Assembly: GCF_002310815.1 (NCBI RefSeq)
Contig: NZ_CP011033.1
Location: 744,001-808,000 of the forward strand
Length of the DNA: 64,000 nt
Direction of reading: 5' to 3'
Source of the DNA: Pseudoalteromonas tunicata
GTDB taxonomy: Bacteria; Pseudomonadota; Gammaproteobacteria; Enterobacterales; Alteromonadaceae
The position numbers and the translations under genes are program-made. Shown in pieces: positions 1 through 8,967 of this stretch. Each line of letters begins with the position of its first letter. Positions within the stretch are counted from its first letter, which is position 1. The notes under the pieces were generated by a model. The model was not told the DNA's origin. It worked only from the letters and a program-made list of their open reading frames with translations, and did no database searches.

Positions 1-201
1 AAACTTGATATATTCACTCAAATTGATAATGCAAACATTTCAGCAGAAACATTAATTAATTTATTAGCTCATTACCAATCAATGAGTGAAAACGATGATG
101 ATGAAAAAGTAGATGCTTGGATTGATAACCTTACTGAATTAGAAAGAAAAATTCTCCAAGCATTTGAAATTAGTCGTGGACGTTTTGAAAACAGCCATTA
201 G
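1..201 (+). CDS. C-terminal end of an unknown protein (5' cut by window)
   Basis: An open frame runs from the first base to a TAG stop at 199-201, giving the last 66 residues of a protein whose start is outside the window. The visible part is acidic and helical in character (an NDDDEK run near the middle, then ELERKILQAFEISRG) and ends in FENSH. I do not recognise a family. It converges with the next gene, and the two stop codons overlap by four bases, so there is no room for a separate terminator between them. Reading-frame openness and codon use support it as coding; nothing supports a function. Confidence 0.6.
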   Translation, partial: KLDIFTQIDNANISAETLINLLAHYQSMSENDDDEKVDAWIDNLTELERKILQAFEISRGRFENSH

Positions 202-848
202 GCTTTTAAATTATATAGTTTAATTGTATTGTCGATAAATCGCGTCCGGTAACTTTGTTTTCGCTCATGGGGAGCGAAGTGGCTTAATGATTTACTTAGT
301 TTTTTGATGGCTAGGCGCACTGTTTGACGTTCTTCGTCATCAAGCTCTTTTTTTGTATTTAGTTCAGTGACGGTGCTGATAATATTTATGGCCAGTTCAA
401 CCTCTACAATTTCTTCTATTAAGCCATTTTGAGTTATTAAGCCAAATTTGCCATTCAGAAAATGCTGCCATTGGTTCTGTACATGTTCGTGTAAATCATC
501 ATTAAAACATTCATCTTGACTATACAAGCCTTGCTGCGCCAGTAAACTTAAATGATTGCAATATTTGTGGTAAAAAATTTCATACGCTTTGGACGCTGAA
601 ATCTCGGTTTGACTGAGTAACAATTTAGCCCATTTATCGTAGCCGCGAGCAAAATAATCCCAATATTCAGTACACTTATGCAAACCATAATACGAGCTGC
701 ATTCAATTTCACTATTAAGTCGATATGCTGGTTTTGGGAATAATCCTTTTTCTTGCCATTGTAGTAGCGTTTCTTCATCTACTTGGCAACTTTGTAATAG
801 TTGTGTTTGGTCATAATAATGATTTGATAGATATTCAAATAACGTCAT
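198..848 (-). CDS. DUF6058-like protein
   Basis: The protein is about 216 residues. Its start region reads MTLFEYLSNHYYDQTQLL, followed by a short helix-turn-helix-like segment (CQVDEETLLQWQEKGLFPKPAYRL) in which a residue string resembling a MerR-type recognition helix is followed by SSYYGLHK and YFARGYDKWAKLLL. This pattern matches what I recall as the DUF6058 family, some members of which are named as natural-product biosynthesis proteins; I see no biosynthetic genes nearby, so that role is not supported here. An upstream in-frame ATG at 869 would add seven residues; I prefer 848 because family members begin MTLFEYL-like. The gene is divergent from dapA and converges on the preceding fragment. 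Confidence 0.55.
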   Translation of the reverse strand: MTLFEYLSNHYYDQTQLLQSCQVDEETLLQWQEKGLFPKPAYRLNSEIECSSYYGLHKCTEYWDYFARGYDKWAKLLLSQTEISASKAYEIFYHKYCNHLSLLAQQGLYSQDECFNDDLHEHVQNQWQHFLNGKFGLITQNGLIEEIVEVELAINIISTVTELNTKKELDDEERQTVRLAIKKLSKSLSHFAPHERKQSYRTRFIDNTIKLYNLKA

Positions 849-1036
849 AGTGGGCTCGATAATAAACACTGTTTTTATATACAGTGTTTATTGTGGCAAA
901 TGTTTTTTACAAAAACAATCATCTAATCAAAAAATATATTTTTCAGATTTTAAGGGCTATTAGACTTTCTCTGCTCGGCAAATTTTCTTAAATATGATAC
1001 AAAGACCAAAGTTTTTAACAGGATAATTCACAGACT

Positions 1037-1954
1037 ATGCGCTCAATTGAACAACTAAAAAACGCTTCTCTTATCACTGCAATCAAAACACCTTATCAAG
1101 CCAATGGTGAAATTGACTTAAATGCTTACGATCAACTTGTGCTTGCTCAAATTGATGCAGACGTAGATGGCATCGTTGTTGGTGGCACAACGGGCGAAGG
1201 TCAGCTCATGAATTGGGAAGAGCATTTAATGTTAATTGCTCATAGTGTTGCCAAATTTTCAGATAAACTCATCATCGTTGGTAATACAGGAAGTAATAAT
1301 ACCCGTGAAGCGATAAAAGCTACCCAATATGGTTTTGCCACAGGAATGGATGCTGCACTGCAAATCAATCCTTATTATGGTCGCTCATCCATTGCTGGTG
1401 TGAAAGAGCATTTGAGTCGAGTCTTAGCGCTGGGGCCTGCGTTTATTTATAATGTGCCGGGTCGTACTGGACAAGACTTAACGCCTGAAATACTCATTCC
1501 CTTTGCGTCACACCCTAATTTTATCGGCATTAAAGAGTGTGCGGGTAACGAACGTATTGCTGATTATGAGCGTCAGGGTATAGCCTGTTGGTCGGGAAAT
1601 GATGATGAGGCCCATGATGCTAGGCATTTATTTGGCTCACATGGTGTCATTTCAGTTACATCAAATCTGGTTCCAAACATTATGCGCCAACTAATGGATA
1701 AATCTAATCCAGCCTTAAATACGCACACTCAGCCACTCATGAATTGGCTTTTTTGCGAGCCAAATCCAATCGCTATCAACACCGCATTAATGATGACAGG
1801 TGCGGTAAAACCGGTTTTTCGTCTTCCTTATGTCCCATTAACTCATTCACAGCGTGAAATTGGCCTGTCATTAATGAGTGAGTTTGATGTAAACGAATTA
1901 GTTGGTGGTAAAGCAAATCATCTTTCTGATGACGCCTTTATTCTAACTGCTTAA
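1037..1954 (+). CDS. dapA: 4-hydroxy-tetrahydrodipicolinate synthase (DapA)
   Basis: This TIM-barrel class I aldolase condenses pyruvate with aspartate semialdehyde in the lysine/diaminopimelate pathway in the cytoplasm. The protein is 305 residues, slightly longer than the usual 290-300. Diagnostic motifs are in order: GTTGEG (residues 50-55, with the Thr-Thr of the catalytic triad), NPYYG near 112, YNVPGRTG with the catalytic Tyr at 138 and the carboxylate-binding Arg after it, and GIKECAG with the Schiff-base Lys at 166. An AGGA Shine-Dalgarno lies upstream of the ATG. The gene appears monocistronic, with a hairpin terminator just after it. N-acetylneuraminate lyase is the main alternative, but the paired Thr and the GRTG loop favour DapA. 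Confidence 0.85.
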   Translation: MRSIEQLKNASLITAIKTPYQANGEIDLNAYDQLVLAQIDADVDGIVVGGTTGEGQLMNWEEHLMLIAHSVAKFSDKLIIVGNTGSNNTREAIKATQYGFATGMDAALQINPYYGRSSIAGVKEHLSRVLALGPAFIYNVPGRTGQDLTPEILIPFASHPNFIGIKECAGNERIADYERQGIACWSGNDDEAHDARHLFGSHGVISVTSNLVPNIMRQLMDKSNPALNTHTQPLMNWLFCEPNPIAINTALMMTGAVKPVFRLPYVPLTHSQREIGLSLMSEFDVNELVGGKANHLSDDAFILTA

Positions 1955-1964
1955 ACTAAAATCT

Positions 1965-1994
1965 TATCAAGGGGGGATTTTCCTCCTTGATTTA
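1965..1994 (+). terminator. Rho-independent terminator after dapA
   Basis: ATCAAGG-GGGA and TCC-CCTTGAT arms form a hairpin about ten bases after the dapA stop, followed by a short T-containing tail (TTTAG). The tail is weak, so efficiency is uncertain. Confidence 0.6.
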
Positions 1995-2053
1995 GCCATA
2001 CCATGTCTTTTTAATCATAATCTATTTATTCATCATAAGAATGTGAATAACTG

Positions 2054-2082
2054 GCGACAGTGCTGATCAAATCAAGTATAAT
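2054..2082 (+). promoter_or_regulatory. Sigma-70-like promoter for the DEAD-box helicase
   Basis: A perfect TATAAT at 2077-2082 follows GCGACA at 2054-2059 (four of six matches to TTGACA) with a 17-base spacer. It lies about 50 bases upstream of the helicase ATG, leaving a short leader. This is a pattern match only. Confidence 0.45.
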
Positions 2083-2133
2083 TTGCGGCCAAAATTTCGG
2101 CTTTTTGGCTGGAAATAGCGTTAGGAATACACA

Positions 2134-3441
2134 ATGAATTTTAAGTCTTTTAGTTTTGCCCCTGAAATATTACGAGCGATTGATGAATGCGGTTATACCG
2201 AACTAAGTCCGGTTCAACGTTTAGCTATCCCTCATGTTCGCAGAGGCCATGACGTGCTAGCTAATGCGCAAACAGGGACCGGTAAAACGGCTGCGTTTGC
2301 CTTACCTATTTTACAAAAACTCATTGATACTCCAACGCCAAGAGTTGCTTCAAATGCCAAAGCGCTTGTACTTGCACCTACACGTGAACTTGCAGAGCAA
2401 ATAGCAAACAGCTTTGAAAGATATGGTAAGTATTTAGATATTAGCGTGGCTGCAATATTTGGTGGTGTAAGTCATAAAGGCCAAGCGATTAAGCTTAAAG
2501 CGGGGGCAGACATTATCGTTGCAACGCCGGGTCGTTTACTTGAACATATCCAAATGTGTAACGTGTCTTTATCTAATGTTAGTTTTCTAGTGCTTGATGA
2601 AGCTGACCGCATGTTAGATATGGGGTTTATTAACGATATCAAAATGTTAATGGCCGCAGTGAATGATGAAAGACAAACTTTATTATTTTCGGCAACTTAC
2701 CCAAGCTCAATGAAACAGTTTTCGGCTTCCGTTTTAAAGCAGCCTAAAATCGTCCAAGCTACAAAAGACAATTCAACAGCAGAAACAGTGCAACACGTTG
2801 TTTATCCAGTTGAAGAGCGCAGAAAAAATGAATTATTGTCAGAGTTGATTGGCCGTAAAAATTGGCATCAGGTACTCGTATTTGTAAACATGAAAGAAAC
2901 AGCGAGCAGTGTGGTTGAGGAGCTCAACCAGTTTGGTATTTCTGCTGCTGTGTGTCATGGTGACAAAACTCAAGGTGCACGCCGTCGAGCTTTACGTGAG
3001 TTTAAAGAAGGTAAAGTTCGTGTATTAGTGGCAACCGAAGTTGCAGCTCGTGGCCTTGATATCGTTGGTTTAGAACGCGTTATTAACGTTGATTTACCTT
3101 TTCTAGCGGAAGATTATGTTCATCGTATTGGACGTACAGGTCGAGCTGGTAATATTGGTCAGGCGGTATCATTTGTTAGTCGTGAAGAAGAGCATACCCT
3201 TGCAAACATTGAAGCCTTGATTGGTACATCAATTCGTCGAATTTATTATCCAGGCTTTGAAGTCAGTAGCCGTGATAATTTAATTAAAACAATTCACAGC
3301 ACACCTAGCCATCGTCGCCGTAAAGCACGAGTTAATAGTGTCGGTGGTCAAGAGCAAGGTGAAGCGCGCATCAAAAATCGCTCAAAAATTGCAAATGTAC
3401 GTAATGCGATAAAAAACACAAAGCCTACTTTAAAAAAATAA
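2134..3441 (+). CDS. DEAD-box ATP-dependent RNA helicase, RhlE-type
   Basis: A 435-residue superfamily 2 helicase that remodels RNA in the cytoplasm (cold adaptation, ribosome assembly or mRNA decay in the family). All core motifs are present in order: the Q motif (FSFAPEILRAIDECGY then SPVQ), Walker A AQTGTGKT, PTREL, TPGR, the DEAD box inside LDEADRMLDMGF, SAT, then in the second RecA domain TEVAARGLD and HRIGRTGR. The C-terminal 60 residues are basic (RRRKAR, KNRSK) and probably bind RNA non-specifically. The start has an AGGA ribosome-binding site. The gene is monocistronic, between a promoter-like sequence and a hairpin terminator. RhlE is the closest subgroup by the motifs and length, but paralogues are common in this order, so I give no symbol. 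Confidence 0.9.
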   Translation: MNFKSFSFAPEILRAIDECGYTELSPVQRLAIPHVRRGHDVLANAQTGTGKTAAFALPILQKLIDTPTPRVASNAKALVLAPTRELAEQIANSFERYGKYLDISVAAIFGGVSHKGQAIKLKAGADIIVATPGRLLEHIQMCNVSLSNVSFLVLDEADRMLDMGFINDIKMLMAAVNDERQTLLFSATYPSSMKQFSASVLKQPKIVQATKDNSTAETVQHVVYPVEERRKNELLSELIGRKNWHQVLVFVNMKETASSVVEELNQFGISAAVCHGDKTQGARRRALREFKEGKVRVLVATEVAARGLDIVGLERVINVDLPFLAEDYVHRIGRTGRAGNIGQAVSFVSREEEHTLANIEALIGTSIRRIYYPGFEVSSRDNLIKTIHSTPSHRRRKARVNSVGGQEQGEARIKNRSKIANVRNAIKNTKPTLKK

Positions 3442-3496
3442 AGTTAAGTCCTAATTGTGTAAACACATTTCAGGACAAGGCAACAGTCGTTAGATT

Positions 3497-3524
3497 TAAA
3501 AAGTCACTTAGGTGGCTTTTTTTA
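3497..3524 (+). terminator. Rho-independent terminator after the helicase gene
   Basis: AAAAAGTCAC and GTGGCTTTTT arms around a four-base loop are followed by a T-run, 55 bases after the helicase stop codon. Confidence 0.7.
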
Positions 3525-3653
3525 TTGCCAAAATTCACTTAACAAAGAATCATAAAGTGAATTGAAGGCATTTTTGTTAGGTAGTCAACTATCTTTTTCG
3601 TATAATTATCTTTAAAATCAACGGGTTTATATTATTAATTTATATGGATATTC

Positions 3654-5885
3654 ATGTTCGACTCTAAGAAATATATTGCCGCGTTAGCAAGTCTCTACTT
3701 TTGTTTTATCCCACTATCTTCAGCCCAAATGACTAAGCAACAGTTCAATTTAGTGCACCAAAGTGCAGCTATTGAAATAGATGGTGAATTAACTGAAGCA
3801 GCTTGGCAACAGGCAACTCATATTCCGTTAATCTACCGTAATGAACCGGTTGGTGATTTGACTCCGCCAGTTAAGACCGATGCGTATATATTTGAAGATG
3901 GCGAGAGTTTGTATGTTGCATTTATCGCTCATGATCCGGATCCAACAAAGATTCGTGCTGCATTGCGTGATCGTGATGATTTATGGGCCGATGATAACGT
4001 TGCCTTAATGATAGATACGTTTAATGATGAGCGAACAGGCTATGAGTTTTACGTTAATCCTTTTGGTGCTCAAGGTGACATGGCTATGAGCGATGTTAAC
4101 GGCTGGGCTGAGGATGCGTCATGGAACGCGATTTGGGACAGCGCTGCAAAAATTACCACTGAAGGTTATGTGGTTGAAATGCGCATTCCTTTTAGCGCAC
4201 TACGTTTTCCAAAAGGTGGAGCGCAGCAAACATGGAGTATTGCGGTATGGCGAAATTATCCGCGCGAAGTTTTGTATCAAATGGCTAATGTTGGTTTTGA
4301 TCTTGATGTTGCTTGTAGTCTATGCCAATTTGATAAGCTAGTTGGTTTATCCAATATTCCAGAGACAAAAAACATTCAAATTGTCCCTTCTTTAACAGCT
4401 TTACGTCATGATGAGAAACCAATTTTACCAAGCGCTTGGCAAGCAGGAGAGGTTGATAAGGAATTAGGCGTTGACCTGCGTTGGGGGTTTACACAAGATG
4501 CAGTGATAAATGCAACCATCAATCCTGATTTTTCTACGGTTGAAGCAGATACAATACAACTCGATATTAATAGCAACGATTCTTTATATTATGATGAAAA
4601 AAGGCCCTTCTTTTTGGATGGAGCATCTTTTTTCAAGACTAACCATTTTAATTTACTCTATACCCGAAATATTGCGGCGCCTGATTATGGAGTGAAATTG
4701 ACTGGTAAGTCAGACAATCACAGTTATGGCATATTGTTAACTGATGATGAAAATACCAATTTGATTATTCCAAGTAATCAAGGCTCTTCTTTGGCTAATT
4801 TAGATGAAAAGTCGAAAGTAGCAGCGCTTAGTTATCAACTCGATATTGGTGAGCAAAATAATCTCGCAATAATGTCTACGCACCGCGAAACTCAAAGTTA
4901 TCACAATACCGTTTTATCCATCGGTGGTGGTTATTGGTTTAATCCTTCAGATTCGTTGCAATACCAAGTGTCTTATAGCGATACCGAAAACTCTAATGAG
5001 TTACAACAGTATTTTTCGTTAGATAAACACCAGCAAGGTGCAGCTTATAAACTCGAACTTAGCCGTGAAAATCGTGATTATCATCTTTATGGCAGTTTAG
5101 AGAATGTTGCCACGGATTTTAGAGCTGATTTGGGCTATGAACCAGAAGTTGATTATAAAAATATAACCTTGGGTGGTGGCCAAACGTGGTACGGTGATAA
5201 TCAAGACATATTAACCTCGTGGGAATATGAAACCGAATGGGATAAGACCTTTGCGCAAAATGGTGATCTATTAGAAGAAGAGTTCGAGTTGATTTTTTTA
5301 GTTAAAGGGCAAATGCGTTCTTATGCTAGGTTGGGTTTAACTCATACTGACGAATTTTATTTTGATGATTTTTTTAAACAAAATTCAGCTTATATCCAAG
5401 CTGGTTTTTATCCGAGCCAAAATATAAAGTTAACTTTGTTTACTGAATATGGCAGTGAAATTGACTATCATCATGCCAGATTAGGTGATTCGTTTACTTT
5501 TGAACCAGACCTTACATGGGATGTGAATAATCATCTTCAAATAGTACTAAGCCACAAATTCAACTATTTAGAGCTTGATGGTGAGCGTTTGTTCACTGCT
5601 AATGTCACAGACTTGCGTTTGTATTATAAATTTAACATGCAAAGCATGCTTAAGCTGATTTTACAGTATGAAAATATTGATAAGGATCAACAGCTTTATC
5701 AGCGTGAGATCAGTGAAGTGAATAAAGATTACGGGACCCAATTGGTTTATTCTTATAAGCTTAATGCGCAAACCTTATTTTATTTAGGGTACTCTGATAC
5801 GGGTTATCAAGATGATGATTTGAAATCGTTGCAAAGAAATCAACGCACCTTCTTTACTAAGTTTAGTTACGCATGGCAACTATAA
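3654..5885 (+). CDS. CBM9-like domain / DUF5916 outer-membrane beta-barrel protein
   Basis: A 743-residue secreted protein with an N-terminal signal peptide (basic MFDSKK, hydrophobic core, cleavage near LSSAQ). Residues about 35-230 form a carbohydrate-binding-module-9-like beta-sandwich (AIEIDGELTEAAWQQA, then LYVAFIAHDPDP and MRIPFSALRFP), typical of the domain fused to DUF5916. The rest is a long beta-strand-rich region with alternating aromatic residues ending in ...FSYAWQL, as expected for an outer-membrane barrel. Function is unknown for the family; members are common in marine Bacteroidetes and Alteromonadales and are thought to act at the outer membrane. The gene stands alone, convergent with the AbgT transporter gene, and shares a bidirectional terminator with it. 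Confidence 0.75.
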   Translation: MFDSKKYIAALASLYFCFIPLSSAQMTKQQFNLVHQSAAIEIDGELTEAAWQQATHIPLIYRNEPVGDLTPPVKTDAYIFEDGESLYVAFIAHDPDPTKIRAALRDRDDLWADDNVALMIDTFNDERTGYEFYVNPFGAQGDMAMSDVNGWAEDASWNAIWDSAAKITTEGYVVEMRIPFSALRFPKGGAQQTWSIAVWRNYPREVLYQMANVGFDLDVACSLCQFDKLVGLSNIPETKNIQIVPSLTALRHDEKPILPSAWQAGEVDKELGVDLRWGFTQDAVINATINPDFSTVEADTIQLDINSNDSLYYDEKRPFFLDGASFFKTNHFNLLYTRNIAAPDYGVKLTGKSDNHSYGILLTDDENTNLIIPSNQGSSLANLDEKSKVAALSYQLDIGEQNNLAIMSTHRETQSYHNTVLSIGGGYWFNPSDSLQYQVSYSDTENSNELQQYFSLDKHQQGAAYKLELSRENRDYHLYGSLENVATDFRADLGYEPEVDYKNITLGGGQTWYGDNQDILTSWEYETEWDKTFAQNGDLLEEEFELIFLVKGQMRSYARLGLTHTDEFYFDDFFKQNSAYIQAGFYPSQNIKLTLFTEYGSEIDYHHARLGDSFTFEPDLTWDVNNHLQIVLSHKFNYLELDGERLFTANVTDLRLYYKFNMQSMLKLILQYENIDKDQQLYQREISEVNKDYGTQLVYSYKLNAQTLFYLGYSDTGYQDDDLKSLQRNQRTFFTKFSYAWQL

Positions 5886-5900
5886 AGACATATGAAAAGT

Positions 5901-5925
5901 AAAAAGGGCTCAAAGAGCCCTTTTT
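5901..5925. terminator. Bidirectional rho-independent terminator
   Basis: AAAAAGGGCTC, a short loop and GAGCCCTTTTT form a symmetric hairpin with an A-run on one side and a T-run on the other. It separates two convergent genes and should act on both. Confidence 0.85.
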
Positions 5926-5938
5926 ACTAAGTGGTGAA

Positions 5939-7522
5939 CTAAGGTTGATAATAAATGGGGGAATTTGGCCCTACAGGTAAATTAAATACAAATACCCAAA
6001 TGTAGAAAAGGCTCACCCAACCAATAAAAAAGACAATACTGTACGGCAGCATGGTCGCAATTAACGTGCCTATCCCCATATCTTTCTTGTACTTAGTAGC
6101 TACAGCTAATATGAGACCGAAATAACTCATCATAGGGGTGATTAAGTTAGTAACAGAATCACCAATACGGTAAGCCGCTTGAATGATTTCAGGCGAATAG
6201 CCAATGAGCATTAGCATGGGTACAAAAATCGGGGCTGTGATCGCCCATTGCGCAGAAGATGAGCCAAGACTCAAGTTAACAACTGCGCACATTAAAATAA
6301 ATAAAACAAATACTTCGGGGCCTGTTAGTTGCAACGTTTGTAAAAGTGCTGCGCCATTAACCGCGAGAATGGTACCTAAATTTGTCCATTTAAAAAAAGC
6401 TACAAATTGAGCGGCAAAAAACACTAATACAATATAAACGCCCATCGCACTCATACTTTTGCTCATAGCATTTATAACATCTACGTCATTTTGCATAGTG
6501 CCAACAATTTTACCGTAAACAAATCCAGGGATCGCAAACGTAACAAAAATAAACACTACAATGCCCTGTAAAAAGGGAGAATTAGCAACTGTCCCCTCAA
6601 CTGGATGACGCAAAATGCCATTTTCTGGCACTATGGTTAACGCTAAGAGTCCAAGCATTATGAATAAGGCAAAACCTGCATACTTTAAACCTTTACGCTC
6701 AATATCTGTTAAGTGTGTTATTTGGTTATCATCTAAATCCACCGACGCATCTTTAGGGTTATAAACACCAAGACGAGGCTCTACAATTTTGTCCGTTACT
6801 AACGTACCTAAAATGGCAATGACAAATGTTGAAATAATCATAAAGTACCAATTAGCTTCAGGACCAACAACGTAACTTGGATCAATCATTTGTGCAGCAG
6901 GAGTTGTGATCCCAGCCAGTAAAGGGTCGATTGTTCCTAATAATAAATTAGCAGAATAACCACCTGAAACGCCCGCAAATGCTGCCGCTAAACCTGCAAG
7001 AGGATGACGACCTAAACTATGAAATATCATAGCTGCAAGAGGAATTAATACCACGTAACCAAGCTCTGAGGCGGTATTTGACAAAATAGCAGCAAATACA
7101 ACCATAAAAGTGACTAAGCGTTTTGAAGCCCCCATAACCATACCACGCATCGCAGCAGACAAAAGCCCTGAGTGCTCAGCAACACTTACCCCTAATAAAG
7201 CGACAAGTACGGTCCCTAGCGGTGCAAAATTAGTAAAATTAGTGACAAGACCAGTCACTATTTTTTGTAAACCTTCAGCACTGAGTAAACTAACCACTTC
7301 GATGATGCCATCGGCTTCACGGCCGGCTGTACCAATTGGTCTAGGATCTATCGCCGTTAAACCAAACCAAGAAGCAATGCCGCTAAACAGAATGATTGCT
7401 AAACTGAACAAAGCAAATAAGGTGATGGGATGGGGCAGTAAGTTGCCCATAAATTCAATAGTTGATAAAAAACGATTAAACCAATTGGACTTGTTGTTAT
7501 TGAACGATTGCGACTGTGACAT
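5939..7522 (-). CDS. AbgT family transporter (p-aminobenzoyl-glutamate type)
   Basis: A polytopic inner-membrane protein of 527 residues from the chosen start. It opens with a soluble tail, then FMGNLLPHPITLFALFSL, the typical AbgT entry into the first membrane helix, and continues with about ten to twelve hydrophobic segments. Family signatures include the re-entrant-like SNTASELGYVVLIPLAA and SLGSSSAQWAITAPIFVPML, and RIGDSVTNLITPMMSYFG near the C-terminus. Characterised members take up p-aminobenzoyl-glutamate (AbgT) or export sulfonamides/PABA (MtrF, YdaH); sequence alone does not choose between them. An upstream ATG at 7561 adds 13 residues with no obvious ribosome-binding site. The preceding gene on this strand, a permease, is 137 bases away across an inverted repeat, so it is probably a separate unit. 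Confidence 0.85.
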   Translation of the reverse strand: MSQSQSFNNNKSNWFNRFLSTIEFMGNLLPHPITLFALFSLAIILFSGIASWFGLTAIDPRPIGTAGREADGIIEVVSLLSAEGLQKIVTGLVTNFTNFAPLGTVLVALLGVSVAEHSGLLSAAMRGMVMGASKRLVTFMVVFAAILSNTASELGYVVLIPLAAMIFHSLGRHPLAGLAAAFAGVSGGYSANLLLGTIDPLLAGITTPAAQMIDPSYVVGPEANWYFMIISTFVIAILGTLVTDKIVEPRLGVYNPKDASVDLDDNQITHLTDIERKGLKYAGFALFIMLGLLALTIVPENGILRHPVEGTVANSPFLQGIVVFIFVTFAIPGFVYGKIVGTMQNDVDVINAMSKSMSAMGVYIVLVFFAAQFVAFFKWTNLGTILAVNGAALLQTLQLTGPEVFVLFILMCAVVNLSLGSSSAQWAITAPIFVPMLMLIGYSPEIIQAAYRIGDSVTNLITPMMSYFGLILAVATKYKKDMGIGTLIATMLPYSIVFFIGWVSLFYIWVFVFNLPVGPNSPIYYQP

Positions 7523-7605
7523 AGAATGACCGATTAACACAAAATTGTCGAAAACTAACATTTAGCAACTTAGTCGGTCATATTTATTTCGATAAGATAA
7601 CAAAG

Positions 7606-7655
7606 CAAAGCGATGAAAAATCAAGTTTTAAGTAAATTTTAGTTTCATCGCTTTG
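7606..7655. repeat. 13-bp perfect inverted repeat upstream of the AbgT gene
   Basis: CAAAGCGATGAAA at 7606-7618 and its exact reverse complement at 7643-7655, with a 24-base spacer. It lies after the MFS gene stop and before the AbgT gene start, both on the minus strand. There is no terminal T-run, so it may be an operator for a dimeric regulator or an mRNA hairpin. Confidence 0.5.
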
Positions 7656-7698
7656 ATTCTGAACATGCTTTGCTGTTAAGTCGTAACAATTGAGTTAT

Positions 7699-8955
7699 TT
7701 ATTCAATGCGATAACGTGTCAGCGCAAATGAAAAATATAAAATACTGGCAAACATAATGACATAGGGCATTCCATCAGTACCTAACTTTTCCATTGAAAA
7801 CCCAATAGCAATAATCCCGAGTGTACCACCTATACTTTCCATCAGAGAATAACCTGCATTGGCGGCAACCGATTCATCATCATCGGGGTAACGCTCACCT
7901 ACGAGTGCAAGTGAAACCGAATAAATTCCAGCGATGACACCTCCCCAAATAAAGGCTAATATCCATGCTTGCACCGGGGTATAAATCGCAATTGGCAAGT
8001 AAACAGCACACACCATACTGGCAAAAGAGCACCAAACGATAAAATAGCGTCGGTCAAAATAGTCAGATAACCATGCAATAGGTACTTCTAAGATAAGAGA
8101 TCCAATCATAAATGAGGTCAGTAATAAGCTAGCATCGTGAAGAGTTAACCCATTTTTCATGCCATAAATTGCTAAAAATGCACCTGCGCCAAATTGAGAT
8201 ACACCAGCCATCGCAATCGAGAACATAGCTCCTTTACAATTGACTATGGTTTGCCAGATTTTAGCTGTACCAGTAAAACCGACTTTTGGAATGACTTGAA
8301 ATAATAAGATGGTGGGCAAAAGAGCCAGGGCACTCAAAAATGCCGCAAAGACAAATTCAGGCGCGTTGCTGACCACTGGAGCATGTCCTATTATTGCTGT
8401 GGTCGTTGCAAGTACCGAATCACTCATACTCGCTGCAAATTCAGGCCGTGCTTTGAGAAAATTGACTAAAATAGGACCGATTGCAAAACCTACAGAAATA
8501 GAAGTACTGTAAATTGCAATCATTAGGCCTTTATTTTTTGCAAATGGGATTGAATTGACCCAAGTTTGGAGCAAAATGAGCAGCGCATAACAACCCGCAC
8601 CATGAATAAAAATCGCCGGGATCAGTACATCTAATCCACTGAAATAGGGAAAAACGAATACAGTTGGTACACGCAATACAGCAGAAAGTAAAATACCAAT
8701 AGTTAAACCTAACTTACGTAAAATATTTGGCAGTAACAAACATATAAGTAAAGAGGCAATAGTTTCAAATGCCAGTGCGTTACCAATTGTTGAATCATTA
8801 AAAGCAAGGTCTGCTAATTGCACTGGAACTAAAATAGCGAGCATCCCCATCGAACAGCTAGCAATAAACGAACTGAGCACATTGGAAAATAAGCTTAAGC
8901 CAAAAGACTGCGGCATATTAGTTGATTTGTTAACACTAATTTCATTGGATGTCAT
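7699..8955 (-). CDS. MFS transporter linked to an amino-acid decarboxylase
   Basis: A 418-residue protein with about twelve hydrophobic segments, the length and layout of a major facilitator superfamily permease. A recognisable cytosolic loop between the sixth and seventh helices is present, and WLSDYFDRRYFIVW in the second half resembles the MFS loop signature (the G-x-L-x-D-R-x-G-R-R type). It starts 12 bases after the decarboxylase stop with an AGAGATCC Shine-Dalgarno region, so the two genes are almost certainly co-transcribed. The likely substrate is therefore the decarboxylase substrate or its amine product, or a compound derived from it; this is inference from linkage. Direction of transport cannot be told. 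Confidence 0.8.
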   Translation of the reverse strand: MTSNEISVNKSTNMPQSFGLSLFSNVLSSFIASCSMGMLAILVPVQLADLAFNDSTIGNALAFETIASLLICLLLPNILRKLGLTIGILLSAVLRVPTVFVFPYFSGLDVLIPAIFIHGAGCYALLILLQTWVNSIPFAKNKGLMIAIYSTSISVGFAIGPILVNFLKARPEFAASMSDSVLATTTAIIGHAPVVSNAPEFVFAAFLSALALLPTILLFQVIPKVGFTGTAKIWQTIVNCKGAMFSIAMAGVSQFGAGAFLAIYGMKNGLTLHDASLLLTSFMIGSLILEVPIAWLSDYFDRRYFIVWCSFASMVCAVYLPIAIYTPVQAWILAFIWGGVIAGIYSVSLALVGERYPDDDESVAANAGYSLMESIGGTLGIIAIGFSMEKLGTDGMPYVIMFASILYFSFALTRYRIE

Positions 8956-8967
8956 ACGAATGGATCT

